Shown here in pieces: positions 36,118 to 46,527 of a DNA stretch of 64,000 bases. A program made the position numbers and the translations under genes. Positions within the stretch are counted from its first letter, which is position 1; every line of letters starts with the position of its first letter. Below the pieces are notes generated by a model. That model ran no database searches. It saw only the letters and a list, made by a program, of their open reading frames with translations, and had not been told where the DNA came from. Source of the stretch: Rhizoctonia solani (Eukaryota; Basidiomycota; Agaricomycetes; Cantharellales; Ceratobasidiaceae); assembly GCF_016906535.1 (NCBI RefSeq), contig NC_057384.1, positions 1,178,001 to 1,242,000 of the forward strand. The letters are read 5' to 3'.

Positions 36118-37442
36118 TCAATAGAATTCCGCTCTGATTGGCGGAGGTGGCGAAATCAAGTCTGGTTTACTGTATCCGAAGGAGGTGACCTGACGAGACG
36201 ATGACAACCTTGGTTTACTGTCATGGACTCCTGGGATCATGTAGGGAGTAACAGTAACTGTACTAAGCATGAGTACAATAGTTTGATCGCCAATTTACAT
36301 ACTCACTGCGAGGAGCTGCATCATAAGTCGCGAAATTGGTACTCGGCGGTTTGCTGTCTTCTATGAGGTCGACTACTCCTCTATAGCTTCGCCTCCTGCT
36401 AACGGAAATCGCCACGATAATCATAGCGATAGTAATTGTTAGGCCGCTCACTACGGCTCTGCATCACACGGATCAGCAAAAATGTATTTAAGTGGGATTC
36501 GGGAGACTTTGCGCACCCAATAATTGCAGCAATCGGAGTATTGTGTTTTGATTCTTTAGAAAGATTAGAGCATTGCGATTCGATCATGGTGTTATTTTCG
36601 CCCCTCGAGATCTCATGTTTTGCAGCTTCCGTAACATACGCGTAAAACCTATTGAGCGAAACACTCAGGGAGAAGGGCTTGGGTGACCAGCCAACAAAGC
36701 TCACCAAGCATTATCACTCCAAGTGATATTGTAAGCAAATGTTGGAATCTTGATATTTCGTTCGCACACCTTGCGGCTTAAATGAGACTCGAGACTTGGT
36801 ATTATGATGATTAGTGATTCCGAGTAGTCAGATCCCTAAAATGTGAGATGAACTTACGTTCTGTTCATGGACAACCCGAGCCCGCATCTTCCAAGATACT
36901 TTCCATACGAGTCCGGCTGTTACAAAATTAGTAAAAATCCAAACCAAGGTTGCGGCTGAGCTTACCTGGCCATCGATTCCGACTGACCCATCAGGACTGT
37001 CATTAACGTGTTGACAGCTAATCTTGAAATTAGTATTCATGCCAAAATAAGAGATAGCTATATCGACACTTACTTGACACATAACATGTATAACATCCAC
37101 GAAATGCTGTTGCAGCAGCATTCGGCTAAACATTAGATCGAGGAATGCTGTAAGTCCGCCACCCGGCTTCATATTTTTGGAGCTGGCACTCACAAGGACG
37201 CCCGGAACAGGTATCGCGACTGGCAGTTATCGTGGTTGGCAAAGCGCCAGTTTGGTCTAACACAAAATCCCCAGCTGAGTTGTGATTATTGGTGATGGGC
37301 TAATCTGGGTGGCTTACAGTCGGGTTGACATATTTGAATTAACCGTTCATAGTCCTACCTGGCGGGAAGTGTGAATAACTGACTGGCATGATAAACCAAA
37401 CTTTAACTACATGGTGTTTCCCAACAGATTCCGTGTACCAGT
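36118..37442 (-). CDS. Cys-rich single-pass membrane protein of the agaricomycete CCCN/LCVNCQ family
   Basis: Exons read on the minus strand spell YERLIQICQPDYQTGALPTT, then DTCSGRPSECCCNSISWMLY, MLCVNCQHVNDSPDGSVGID, PDSYGKYLGRCGLGLSMNRT and CERNIKIPTFAYNITWSDNA. Next come WFYAYVTEAAKHEISRGENN and a TM helix (AVVSGLTITIAMIIVAISV) followed by a basic RRRSYRG. The cytosolic tail ends IRAEFY, with TGA at 36118-36120. The order, Cys spacing and C-terminal helix match an agaricomycete family of secreted/membrane proteins without known function. The 5' part is unsettled: an exon near 37,442-37,400 encodes DWYTESVG, but a one-base loss seems to disturb the following ETPC, and I could not find the signal-peptide exon. 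The gene may therefore be recently damaged at its 5' end. Confidence 0.6.
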
Positions 37443-38178
37443 CTAGTGCCGTCGATTTGCACGTCGTTTACCCGCTCGAACAATCGCAATGATGGATGCG
37501 ACAAAATTAAAGCCGCGTGAGGAAGCATGGGTGGTTAATTTGCTTGACAATGATAGATAGATGCCACGATCATTGTCATATCACTGGGCATCCAATATTT
37601 ATGCATCGATGCACGTATGAGCCAATAGGCCTCGCATTGGAATCAGACCGAAGGCCGATCTTGACGGCTATACAAATGTTTTTGCGATGTAGGAGGTGCT
37701 GTGCATTGGAAGCGCGGTGCACCCATATGTTCAGTCCCGATATACGTAATCGTTCGGCCTCGGTTTCTAAATGAAATCAACCGTGAATAACTGCTATGTA
37801 TGGTCCAAGAGAAGGGTGGTATCTCCTGTTATGGGGCGTTGAGTGGCTGGCTGTGTTGGGCACCGCCAATGAGTAAAGGGGACCAAACACAGTCATGCCA
37901 AGGAATCAGGGCAATATGATTTGAAATTCAATCTTGCGCACAACTTGTCGATCACCAGCCATGGCTTATGAACGAACTTGCAAGGAATTACGATAGTTGA
38001 TTGCTTGTATCACCTGGACAAACGATTATCCGAGACAAATACACTTTATTACACCAACGTCTCGATAAAGGCATCGCTTTAGAATAGCCGTTCCGGCTGA
38101 TCTCGTTATTGACGTCCTGGGCGACGCCAGAATGTGAAACAACGCGGGTTTGCTCCCTACGCATCCTAATAAACCCTA
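37443..38178. other. intergenic region
   Basis: About 730 bp upstream of the Cys-rich membrane gene. The missing first exon of that gene may lie here, but no convincing signal-peptide frame was found. Confidence 0.4.
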
Positions 38179-38495
38179 GTAATTCAGTCTAGGCCTGTTA
38201 AATACCGTTCCTGAGTCCTAGGCCTGACTGTGAAACTCCGATCCTCGGCGACATCTTCCGACTCATAACCTTTCTACGTACCAGCGGCTATTAACCATCC
38301 TCGGGCCTGATGAATGAGGTCTCATAGGCTAAAATAAGGTAATTCAGTCTAGGCTGTTAAATACCGTTCCTGAGTCCTAGGCCTGACTGTGAACTCCGAT
38401 CCTCGGCGACATCTTCCGACTCATAACCTTTCTACGTACCAGCGGCTATTAACCATCCTCGGGCCTGATGATGAGGTCTCATAGGCTAAAATATA
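38179..38495 (+). repeat. two-copy tandem duplication, period 160 bp
   Basis: Unit 1 (38179-38338) and unit 2 (38339-38495) both start GTAATTCAGTCTAGG and are nearly identical over their whole length. Unit 2 differs by three single-base losses: AGGCCTG to AGGCTG, GTGAAACTCC to GTGAACTCC, and GATGAATGAGG to GATGATGAGG. The sequence is non-coding in both copies. Confidence 0.92.
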
Positions 38496-38806
38496 AGGCT
38501 GTTAATTATGACTCTTGTGATAAATATTACATCGAACCATGGCTCAGTGTTTGAGTGGTTGATGTTGAGTGAGTGGTAGCCCTCGTAATTTCCAACCATA
38601 TTATGACCCTGAGCCAGACGGCGGGAGAAGGATCCGATCCCGCTTTATGTATTGCAGGTGAACTTCGAAACTTGGGTCGTGGCGCGGGTGAGTACATTAC
38701 CCGGGTCGATCATCGTTTACTCTAATCCTGAAAAGGTTGACTATCGGTATAAAATGGTTATACCCATTCACGTCAACTACGATATCCCCGCAGGTATCCA
38801 ACGGGC

Positions 38807-40560
38807 ATGATTTCGCTGGTAGTTCTTTGCACCCCGATTTCATGGCTAGACTCTTGGATACTTGCGTTTTCTTTAATAGCTGTGCTTGGGCTACTAGTGT
38901 TTTCAGTTTATTCTGATCGAAGGGGACGTTATTACCACTACCACGCCCTCGAGACATTCATCACCGTCAACACCATAGAGTTGGCTACAGAGCTACTAGA
39001 GAAGCACGCCTCAGCAACGGCCAACCGGCCCAAGAACGTCATGATCCACGACCTGTACGTCTCTCACATAACAATCAATTGTGGCGCAGCCACTGACGTA
39101 CCCGTTCAGCCTTGGTTGGTCTGAAGGTGTCGCTTTTCGCAAACACGACGAATGGCACAAGAAACAACGACGCTTGATGGCTTCAGCTTTGCATCATACA
39201 GCTGCGCGATCGTACGAATTGCAACACCACACTCGACACTCGAGTTGCTCAGACGTATTTCGCGGGATCAGACCTCGTTTCAGAAGCATGTCAGCGCGGC
39301 AGTGGGTGATTTCATATTACGATTGGCTTATGGGTATACCCCTGGTCAAGACGACACCCTGGCTATGGTACATAGGGCATTCTCGTACATGGCGAAAGCA
39401 TCGGTACAATATTTCCTTGTCAATGATTTCCCTTTCTGTGAGTTGTTCAATAATTTAAGCTGCCGTAAGTCCAACAAACGTTTCTGTCTAGTGAAATATC
39501 TTCCTGCTTGGTTTCCTGGTGGAGGCTTTCAAGCGTTTGCCAAAGAGGGAAAAGAATCACGAGTCATGTATGCGAGCAGTTCATTTGAGATGGTATTCGA
39601 ACAAGTGGTAGGTAGTTCATGTCGCTGGAATTCTTATCTTTTTCATTTATTGGGTCAACAGCGTACTGGCAGAACGGAGGCTCCGTCCTATGTTTCCCAG
39701 TTGCTCGAGGCCAAGGGAGGGGCTAACATAACCGACACCGATATAGAGTTGATTAAATGGACGCTGCGTCTTTGTTTGCGGGTGCGTACTTTAACTCGAT
39801 TTATTATTGATCTTCAGAGTAATTAATACATAATGCGTAGGAGGATCCACTACGGTAGGTCTATTTTAAAACTTCGGATCATTTCATCCTTATCGGCGAT
39901 TCTGTGGAAGACCGTAGGTTTAGTGTGGTCATTTATATTGATGGTGTCGCTTCATCCCGAAGCGGCCAAGCTTGCACAAGCCGAAATCGACACCATAATC
40001 GGGCGGGAGCGACTACCGGAGCTTAAAGACCGAGAAAATATGCCATACACAGATGCATTAATACAAGAAGTAATAAGGCTATGCCCGTCGCCCCGTTAGG
40101 TGTGTATCTATTAAGATAAAAGTTGGGCAGTTCTTATACCCATCGAAGGTCTTCCGCATACTGCTACCGAAGATATTCAGCTTGGGGACCATCACATTCC
40201 AAAGAATGCAACTATCAATGCCAACATATGGTATATTCCAAACCCTTTGGTCTTATAATACAACTCTGACTCCTGTATTCAGGGCCATGCTTCGCGATCC
40301 AAAACATTATTCATCCGCACACACCTTTGATCCATCTCGTTATCTCAAACCGATACCCGATCCTGATCCTCGCAAGTATTCCTTTGGCTTTGGTCGCCGT
40401 GTATGCCCTGGGCATCATGTAGCAAACAATGCCACCTGGATCATGTGCACCGGAATCCTGTCGGTATTTGATCTCCAGCCAAGCCCTGAGTTGCTCGCAA
40501 GAGTTGAGGAACTTGGGGCCGGTCGTCTTTGCAGATGTACAAGCTGTTCCAACCGTATTT
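38807..40560 (+). pseudogene. cytochrome P450 (CYP5144-like) pseudogene
   Basis: Recognisable P450 parts in order: N-terminal anchor (ISWLDSWILAFSLIAVLGLL), ELATELLEKHASATANRP, helix-C-region remnant EWHKKQRRLMASALHHTAAR, RISRDQTSFQKHV, YLPAWFPGGGF, I-helix AASLFAGGSTT (other frame), K-helix EVIRLCP, NIW/AMLRDPKHYSS across an intron, FDPSRYL, and the haem loop FGFGRRVCPGHH with the ligand Cys. Defects: the PPGP hinge and about 60-70 residues after the anchor are missing; the frame changes between YELQHH and LLRRIS (about 39,225-39,245); and one base is lost between KWT and AASLF (about 39,760). Introns elsewhere are intact. The haem loop would still fold, but the protein as a whole is not readable, so it is likely a recent pseudogene. 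Confidence 0.75.
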
Positions 40561-40943
40561 AGTATAGTAAGTAATGTTTAGTACTATACTGGACTGTGTC
40601 TCATTTATTGACTGGTGTCAAGTGACCCGCTACCATTCCAGTGCAAATTTATTCCTCGCGGCCAAGCGGCACTCGAATTGTTGGCAAACAGCACTTAGCA
40701 ATAAACTTGCACTTTCTTTGCACAGATATAGAGCTTAGAAGGAGTAATGGCTTATGTTATCTTTGATATCGACCAAACTATCTTCAATTTTGATTAACAA
40801 CTGATCTACATACGTTACCAAAAGACCGAAAAAGCGAAAGAGGATGTTGTATTATTCACAGGAAAATTCGAGTGTGTAGTGTGTAGATATGAAGGTTCCC
40901 TGAGGGATAAACCTAAGTCGAAGGTACCTTCATTGGGGGGGTT

Positions 40944-41035
40944 GCGAAACGACGACTAAACCTAAATTTGTAATGCTCCACAGTAATGACGTTTACAAAA
41001 ATCGATTACAAATTTAGGTTTAGTCGCTGTTTCGC
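40944..41035. repeat. foldback (palindromic) repeat
   Basis: Arms 40944-40974 and 41005-41035 are 31 bp each (starting GCGAAACGACGACTAAACC) and reverse complementary except for two adjacent bases, with a 30-nt loop. It could be the residue of a MITE or a hairpin RNA source. No clear target duplication was identified. Confidence 0.85.
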
Positions 41036-41765
41036 AGCCTTGGTATTATAAAGAAAGGACCTTGCTTATATCGGGATGTATCTCCTTCCATGGAGCTGCG
41101 GCCGCTCTCAAATCGATATAGGTTGGAGAAGACTGATACACTTGGGCTCTGGTGGTTCCATGCATCCGTCAGAATATGATACGTATGTAAGTGCGTGCAT
41201 ACATGATTGTAGTCAGATACCAGCGGAGGTGAGGGATCCGGCACGAAGCGCCCGGATGAAAGCTGGGGTACCGAGAAGTGAGCAGAACTCGCGGGTGGGT
41301 GGCCGATCCTGGAGATAGTCGAGAAGGCGGAGGGTGTGATGCATGACAGAAACACCAAGGAGGAACAACGATCCGCGAGAGAGACGTGAAGGTGAGCGGA
41401 TGGGCTGGTGGGTGGGAAAGAAGAAAACAAAAGTGCGATCTGGAGCCGAATGCGCTGTGGAAGTCTGGTCGAGTGAGGACAAATGACGATTACGTGAGTG
41501 AGCGGTTTGCCTTGTATGTAGCTCCCATATTTTATATGTGGACGTGTATTAAATGACGATCGCGTGACTAACTGCCTGGGGCCCTACGCGACCCTACACC
41601 TAAGCGTCTCCCCAGGCTCCGATCCACAGCCCCTGAGTTCCCCTGGAGGGTACTAGACAGTCTAATAAGTACTAGAGCTCAATCACGAAAGCCAGGGTGA
41701 TTGGTGAACCTGACTCCAATAACGAGAAACTTACGAGCGAGTACTGGAGGTAAATGCAGGGTAAG

Positions 41766-41977
41766 CACGGTGGACCCCAAAAGTGCGGATTTTCTGAACG
41801 TGAAAAATCGCGCGTTATATGCGGAGTGTTGGCAAAATCCGACCATTTTTTCCATGAATCCGCATCCTCAACTCACCCCTGTGTGTCGTTGAGGTGCGAA
41901 TTCTGCTATTTTAGGTGCGGATGTCTGGCAAAATCTGGACGTCATGCGGATTTTCCGCACTTTTGGGGTTCACCGTG
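41766..41977. mobile_element. 212-bp MITE with 3-bp target duplication
   Basis: The ends are inverted repeats: CACGGTGGACCCCAAAAGTG at the left and, on the opposite strand, CACGGTGAACCCCAAAAGTG at the right (one mismatch in 24). AAG lies on both sides (41763-41765 and 41978-41980). The inside has no coding capacity and contains more GCGGAT/AATCCGC repeats. CACxG-type termini with 3-bp duplications suggest mobilisation by a CACTA/EnSpm-like transposase; this is inference. Confidence 0.8.
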
Positions 41978-42120
41978 AAGCTGAAGAGTACAACTTTATA
42001 GCATTGAAGCTTTCATTTCCGGCGGCGAGGCAATATTATACATTGTGAGCTGAGACATTCATTGTGGAGAGAAAATACATTTTCAGAGAGCAGTGCCCCT
42101 CACAAGGGGTTTTAAACCGT

Positions 42121-44197
42121 TTAGTTGACCTTACCGGTACCCGCATTAGCCAAGACATAAGAGGGGACAGAGGACTGGTCCATCAGCGAGGCGCTCTTGA
42201 TAACAGACTGTTGTAAAATGAGGAAAGCATTTAATAACTTGGGGACTTAGCGCATTGAGATGTGCGTATACTCACAGCAGTAAATTGAGAAATAATACCG
42301 TTCTTCGCCGCGTTAGGCAGGGTGCCAGATCCGGAGCTATAATTAAATAATGAGCTCAAGAATATCTGCGGCTTCTACTGAAGGGGACCTACAGGGTGTT
42401 CAGGACGCACTTCCTTCCGAGAGCGCTCGAGCATTGGTCAGCCATGGTGGAGGAGGTGGGGGCAAAGACGGATCCATTCGCATTTCCAGTCGAGGGGGTT
42501 TTGACCTAGAGATGTACGTTGTAAATGATTATCAGTCGCAAAATTGAGGTTTACCCACGTTGTTAAAGTAGTTGCCCTCAGCTAAGACGGTAGCACCAAC
42601 ATCGGCATCAAGAGCATGACCGGTAATATCGTTGAAATAGCTGTACGAGAATTTAGTTGCAGCTCGGCGGGTTTAGTATGATACCATACTTATTGTACAT
42701 ATGCAAAAGTTCTATACGCGGTGACGTAAGTAAGAGTGTGCTTTCAACCCTGAAACACTTACGGCTGTTGCCAGAGGTACCGCCAATATGAGGTCCACGA
42801 CCACTGTGGTGTGTTAGTCGAAATGATATCACATGTATTACCTGTACTCACGCCGTATAGTAAACGCTGAAAAGAAGATGTGCATGATCAGATCAGAGCA
42901 AACGAATAAACTATACAGGCACTTACTGGTTGCGTGCAAAGGTAATCTGGTCTCCCTTGCCAAGCATTAGGAAGGCCCAGTAGTGATGCTCTGATTATGA
43001 TTAGTATGCGACAGGTAATTATAACAAACTGTAAAGCTTACTGTCACATCCAGTACTAACAAATTAGTTGGAGAAGGTGAGTAAAAACCCAGCGCTTTGT
43101 CCAGAATCATCAACTTACGAGTAGTCGCTAGAATAAAAAAGGTCAGTCAAATAACACAAGCAATGAATTTACTACGAAACTTACGACCTTCCATCAAAGT
43201 AGTTATTGGAGATGGTGACTTTGGTGCTCGGATCGAAGTGCTGTGTTGAAACTTGGTGAGTACATCGAGTTTTGGGAGAATTATAAGCAGTGTACCGTGA
43301 CTATGAATTGGCGACCAACACGATTGAACTACAATGGGTATATTAGGTTAAGCAGTTTGAGGGGCATTTCTTGGTTGAAACTCACGTAGTTATGGTCGAT
43401 CTAATGTAGGTCGATTTTCAGTTCACAAACAACCAAGTAAACTAGATTAGACTTACCCAGACATTGGTAGCACCCTGGAGGTCAATAGCGTCACCACCCC
43501 AGACATATTGATGGTTAATGTCGGAAATACGGATGTTTTGGATGATAACATTCTTGCTACCAGCAAGTTTAAGACCTTTGCCCTTGCTGCATAATAAGCC
43601 AGGTCAGGGGTCAAGTCAAGAGAATAAGAGGAGGTTGAAACTTACATCCACCCGGAAGTACCCTTCCCGAGGATCGTCTTGTTTGAACCCACTGGCAGAC
43701 CTGATGTACCGGCGTTTTTGTATGTAACCGAGACCTAGTAGAAGACAATTAGATTGCGATACAGTTACAATGATCGACCATTACCTGGGCAGCAGTTGAA
43801 GAACACCAGTTGTTTGCATTGATAGCAAGCTGTGGGTTAGGAGAGCAAGTCCAGGGCTTGCAGCCAGTTGCAGTAGTAGAGCCCTATAGACTTATGAGTT
43901 CAAGTAGGAACAGGTTAGGCGAAATTTCGCACCTGGGTGTCGGTGAAATCGTAGGTCCTATCAAGGACGATGGTACGAGCGGTACCATCCGACAACCTGT
44001 GCCCGAATGTGAGTGGTCTAAAACAGCCTGGTATCGTCTCGGACTTACCAACTGGCCAGCTGAGTGGTCGAAGTAGGAGTAGCAGGTGCAGCAGCCGCAC
44101 CCCCGGTTGTACCAGTAGCAAAACCGAGAGCACTGCCGACGGCCAAGGCGCCCTTGGAAGCAAAAAGGACAGCAGCCAAAGATCCGATGACAAACAT
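42121..44197 (-). CDS. secreted pectin lyase (polysaccharide lyase family 1)
   Basis: Cleaves highly methylated pectin by beta-elimination outside the cell. The start is the ATG at 44197, with signal peptide [20 protein letters not shown]. Successive small exons encode [143 protein letters not shown] (with the catalytic-region Arg of the SGRxP motif) and [12 protein letters not shown]. The last exon ends AGTGKVN and TAA at 42121-42123. The order matches fungal pectin lyases (about 370 residues) and not pectate lyases, which have Ca-binding Asp clusters. Many introns (around a dozen) of 50-60 nt. A TATA box lies 78 bp upstream. The product fits a plant-associated fungus. Confidence 0.92.
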
Positions 44198-44274
44198 CTT
44201 GAAAGTAGTTAAGGTACGAATGAAAGTAGAAGTGGGTTGGTGAAGGTATAGATTTTGAATGCTCCCAGTTATTC

Positions 44275-44282
44275 CTTATATA
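44275..44282 (-). promoter_or_regulatory. TATA box of the pectin lyase gene
   Basis: On the minus strand the sequence reads TATATAAG, 78-85 bp upstream of the pectin lyase ATG at 44197. Position and sequence are seen; activity is inferred. Confidence 0.55.
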
Positions 44283-45990
44283 CTGCAAGCTTCGGCCTTC
44301 AAGGGTCATGCGCCAAGCTTACTGGAGGTCATCGTGACTTCATTGCATCTCGTCGCACAATAACAATAGGAGGAAACAACCATGTGAAAGAACTGTGGAA
44401 GCAGCTAATTGTCGATGATAATCCCTTCGAATTCCGGGTGATAGCTCATGCCCCTGGATTGGATCAGGAATTTGCCCGCGCGTAGAATTGAAACCTAGTC
44501 TATCGAATATATTACTGCACGAGGATATGTCAATATTTAATCAACCAACTCGTCAGCGATAATGAATTACTTACTGGTTTTACTATTAACGTCGTCGTTC
44601 AAGAAAATCGAATCAACATGAACGGGCGCACCACACGGGCCAGCTTGATCCGAATATGAGTAAGGTACTTTATTCGCCTCCCCACATGACTTGGTCGGTT
44701 CCTCATACGTATCGATGCGCGAGTGGATATAATCCATCAATTAGTTTCCAAAAGGCAGGCTAATTATTACGAAATAATTCCCGACAAACCTCCGAATGGG
44801 TCGTCTCGGCTAAAGAATCAGAGTCCGAGGAAAACTGCGCCTCGCGATTGGTAATTTGTGATTTTAAAGCGCGACCATTAAATTAACTAAGCGCTTGCGA
44901 TCCACATGATTCATTTCGCTCTAACTGACTGTGTTTGGTCATGATGTTGAAATTCTAGATACGTTTTGTATACGTAGCTCCATTAGTTTCATCCAGTCTT
45001 ATACGCGGTTTGCCTCATTTGCATGTAGCTTCCGTTTATAACTATGTGATGGAAATATAGCCCAAACCACCAGCATACCCATGACTTCACCGAGTGAAGT
45101 TTAAGGCTAGTTACTCGTTGCTTCAAGTTGCTTCAGCAGTGCTCATATATGCTACCACAGCGTCATATCAACCATGTCATAATGTTATCTATCGATACCA
45201 GAGGACAAGCGAGTCTCATATTAGCATAACGCATTCATACATTGCTATCGATATCTATCTTCTGCTAGTCGGTGTTCAGGGTTTTGCAATAAATGATCGA
45301 ATGAGGGACGTAGACCATAGTCATAGGCTAGTTTCAAAAGATTTGGAAAATCTATCTCTTCCCATTGACTGGGCCCGCGCACAACTTTCAAATGAGTTGC
45401 CTTGTAGTTCTGTGTCTTAACTAATTTCCGCAATAATACTCATAAGTCACATGTCCGACGGGTTGCTTCGTTTGGATTTCGAATCTTTGTCTCTCCCTCA
45501 TGCTCGGTCATACTGCCATGTCTTTCCTTCTTCTTAGATAATTGACTAGAATGCGAATATTAACTGTTCTACATGCATCATGCGTTACGTGTATAGTGCG
45601 TAACACGGAGGAAGCTTCTCAAAACCGCAGTTGGAATGGGCGTTATGAAACGGGGCCAAGTCAAATTCAAATTAAGTGACGATACAATACAAGATTGAGC
45701 TTTTGATGGCAGTACGTTGAAATGGCCCCGTGTAATCTAGAGGTAAAGTTGATTTATTTTAATTTGTCAATTACCACACAAGTTGCGCATTGTGTACGCA
45801 GCAGGCGTAAGGTATGAGCCGGGGCCCCGAGGCAGGAGTCATACTCGTGCCTCGGGTGGAAATAACATTCCTACCGAGATCATACAGAGATAGAGGATGA
45901 GATAAAAGGGTATTGAGGAAGCCAAATGTGCCAGTGAGTGAAGTGGCTGCGAGCAACTACTTCGTTCGCGGTATGGGGTCACGTGATCTG
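44283..45990. other. gene-free stretch
   Basis: About 1.7 kb without a supported gene, upstream of the pectin lyase gene and up to the target duplication of the large transposon. Open frames here begin with non-ATG codons or lack motifs. The right-hand 200 bp are richer in GC. Confidence 0.45.
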
Positions 45991-45998
45991 CGTAAGCG

Positions 45999-46033
45999 AG
46001 GACCCCCGATTATCCCGGGGGAGGCTTCTTCGG
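45999..46033 (+). repeat. left terminal inverted repeat
   Basis: 35 bp starting AGGACCCCCGATTATCCCGG, an exact reverse complement of 52584-52618. The 8-bp target duplication CGTAAGCG lies directly outside at 45991-45998. Confidence 0.95.
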
Positions 46034-46035
46034 CT

Positions 46036-46179
46036 TCCGGACATGGATCCTAGTGGCCGGGAGGGGGGAGGCATCGTTTTTTCCGGACATGAAGCCCTGG
46101 TTGGAGGGGGGTAGGCATCGTGCAAATCCGGACATGAAGGGGTCGCCGCGGCCCGAGGCTTCTTCGGCTTCCGGACATC
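46036..46179 (+). repeat. left subterminal array of TCCGGACATG motifs
   Basis: Copies at 46036-46045, 46082-46091, 46127-46136 and 46170-46179 (last base C), spaced 46, 45 and 43 bp. Copies 2 and 3 are preceded by GAGGCATCG or AGGCATCG. Copies 1 and 4 share a 24-bp repeat starting GAGGCTTCTTCGG. They are probably transposase binding sites (inference). Confidence 0.85.
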
Positions 46180-46527
46180 ACGTGGAGGTCCATCCTCCGG
46201 GGAAAATTTTTTCCGGGCGCTAACGCCGTCAAAGGGTCACTTTTGATCGTAACGGTATTCAACTTACAGCCTCGCTCGGGGGCTAGGTTATGTTTCTAGT
46301 ATATCAACCTACTGTATTTACTAGTTTAAGTTGAATTTATTGTTTTCCCATTCCGTTTTGAGCTTGATGCCCCGGGTATATGCGTTTGCATTTGGCTTAT
46401 AATTACCAACACTCGGGGTTATTTTCTGAGCTTCGCACACAAATTTTTCGTTGGTGTTAGTGATTTACGTGACCATAGCCAGAGTCAGAGCTCCTTCGTG
46501 CTCGAATTTCCATCTCGTGCGAGTACT

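Noticed and set aside
36118..37442. Reading the frames of this locus as SRMLLQQHFVDVIHVMCQV
   Set aside because: That frame is an alternative to ECCCNSISWMLYMLCVNCQ, which fits splice signals and a known family far better.
38179..38495. CRISPR-like repeat
   Set aside because: Only two long units without spacers, in a eukaryote; a simple tandem duplication.
43810..44212. Plus-strand frames within the pectin lyase region
   Set aside because: Antisense to well supported lyase exons.
45094..45420. 108-codon frame upstream of the transposon
   Set aside because: Begins with GTG, no motif, no splice context.
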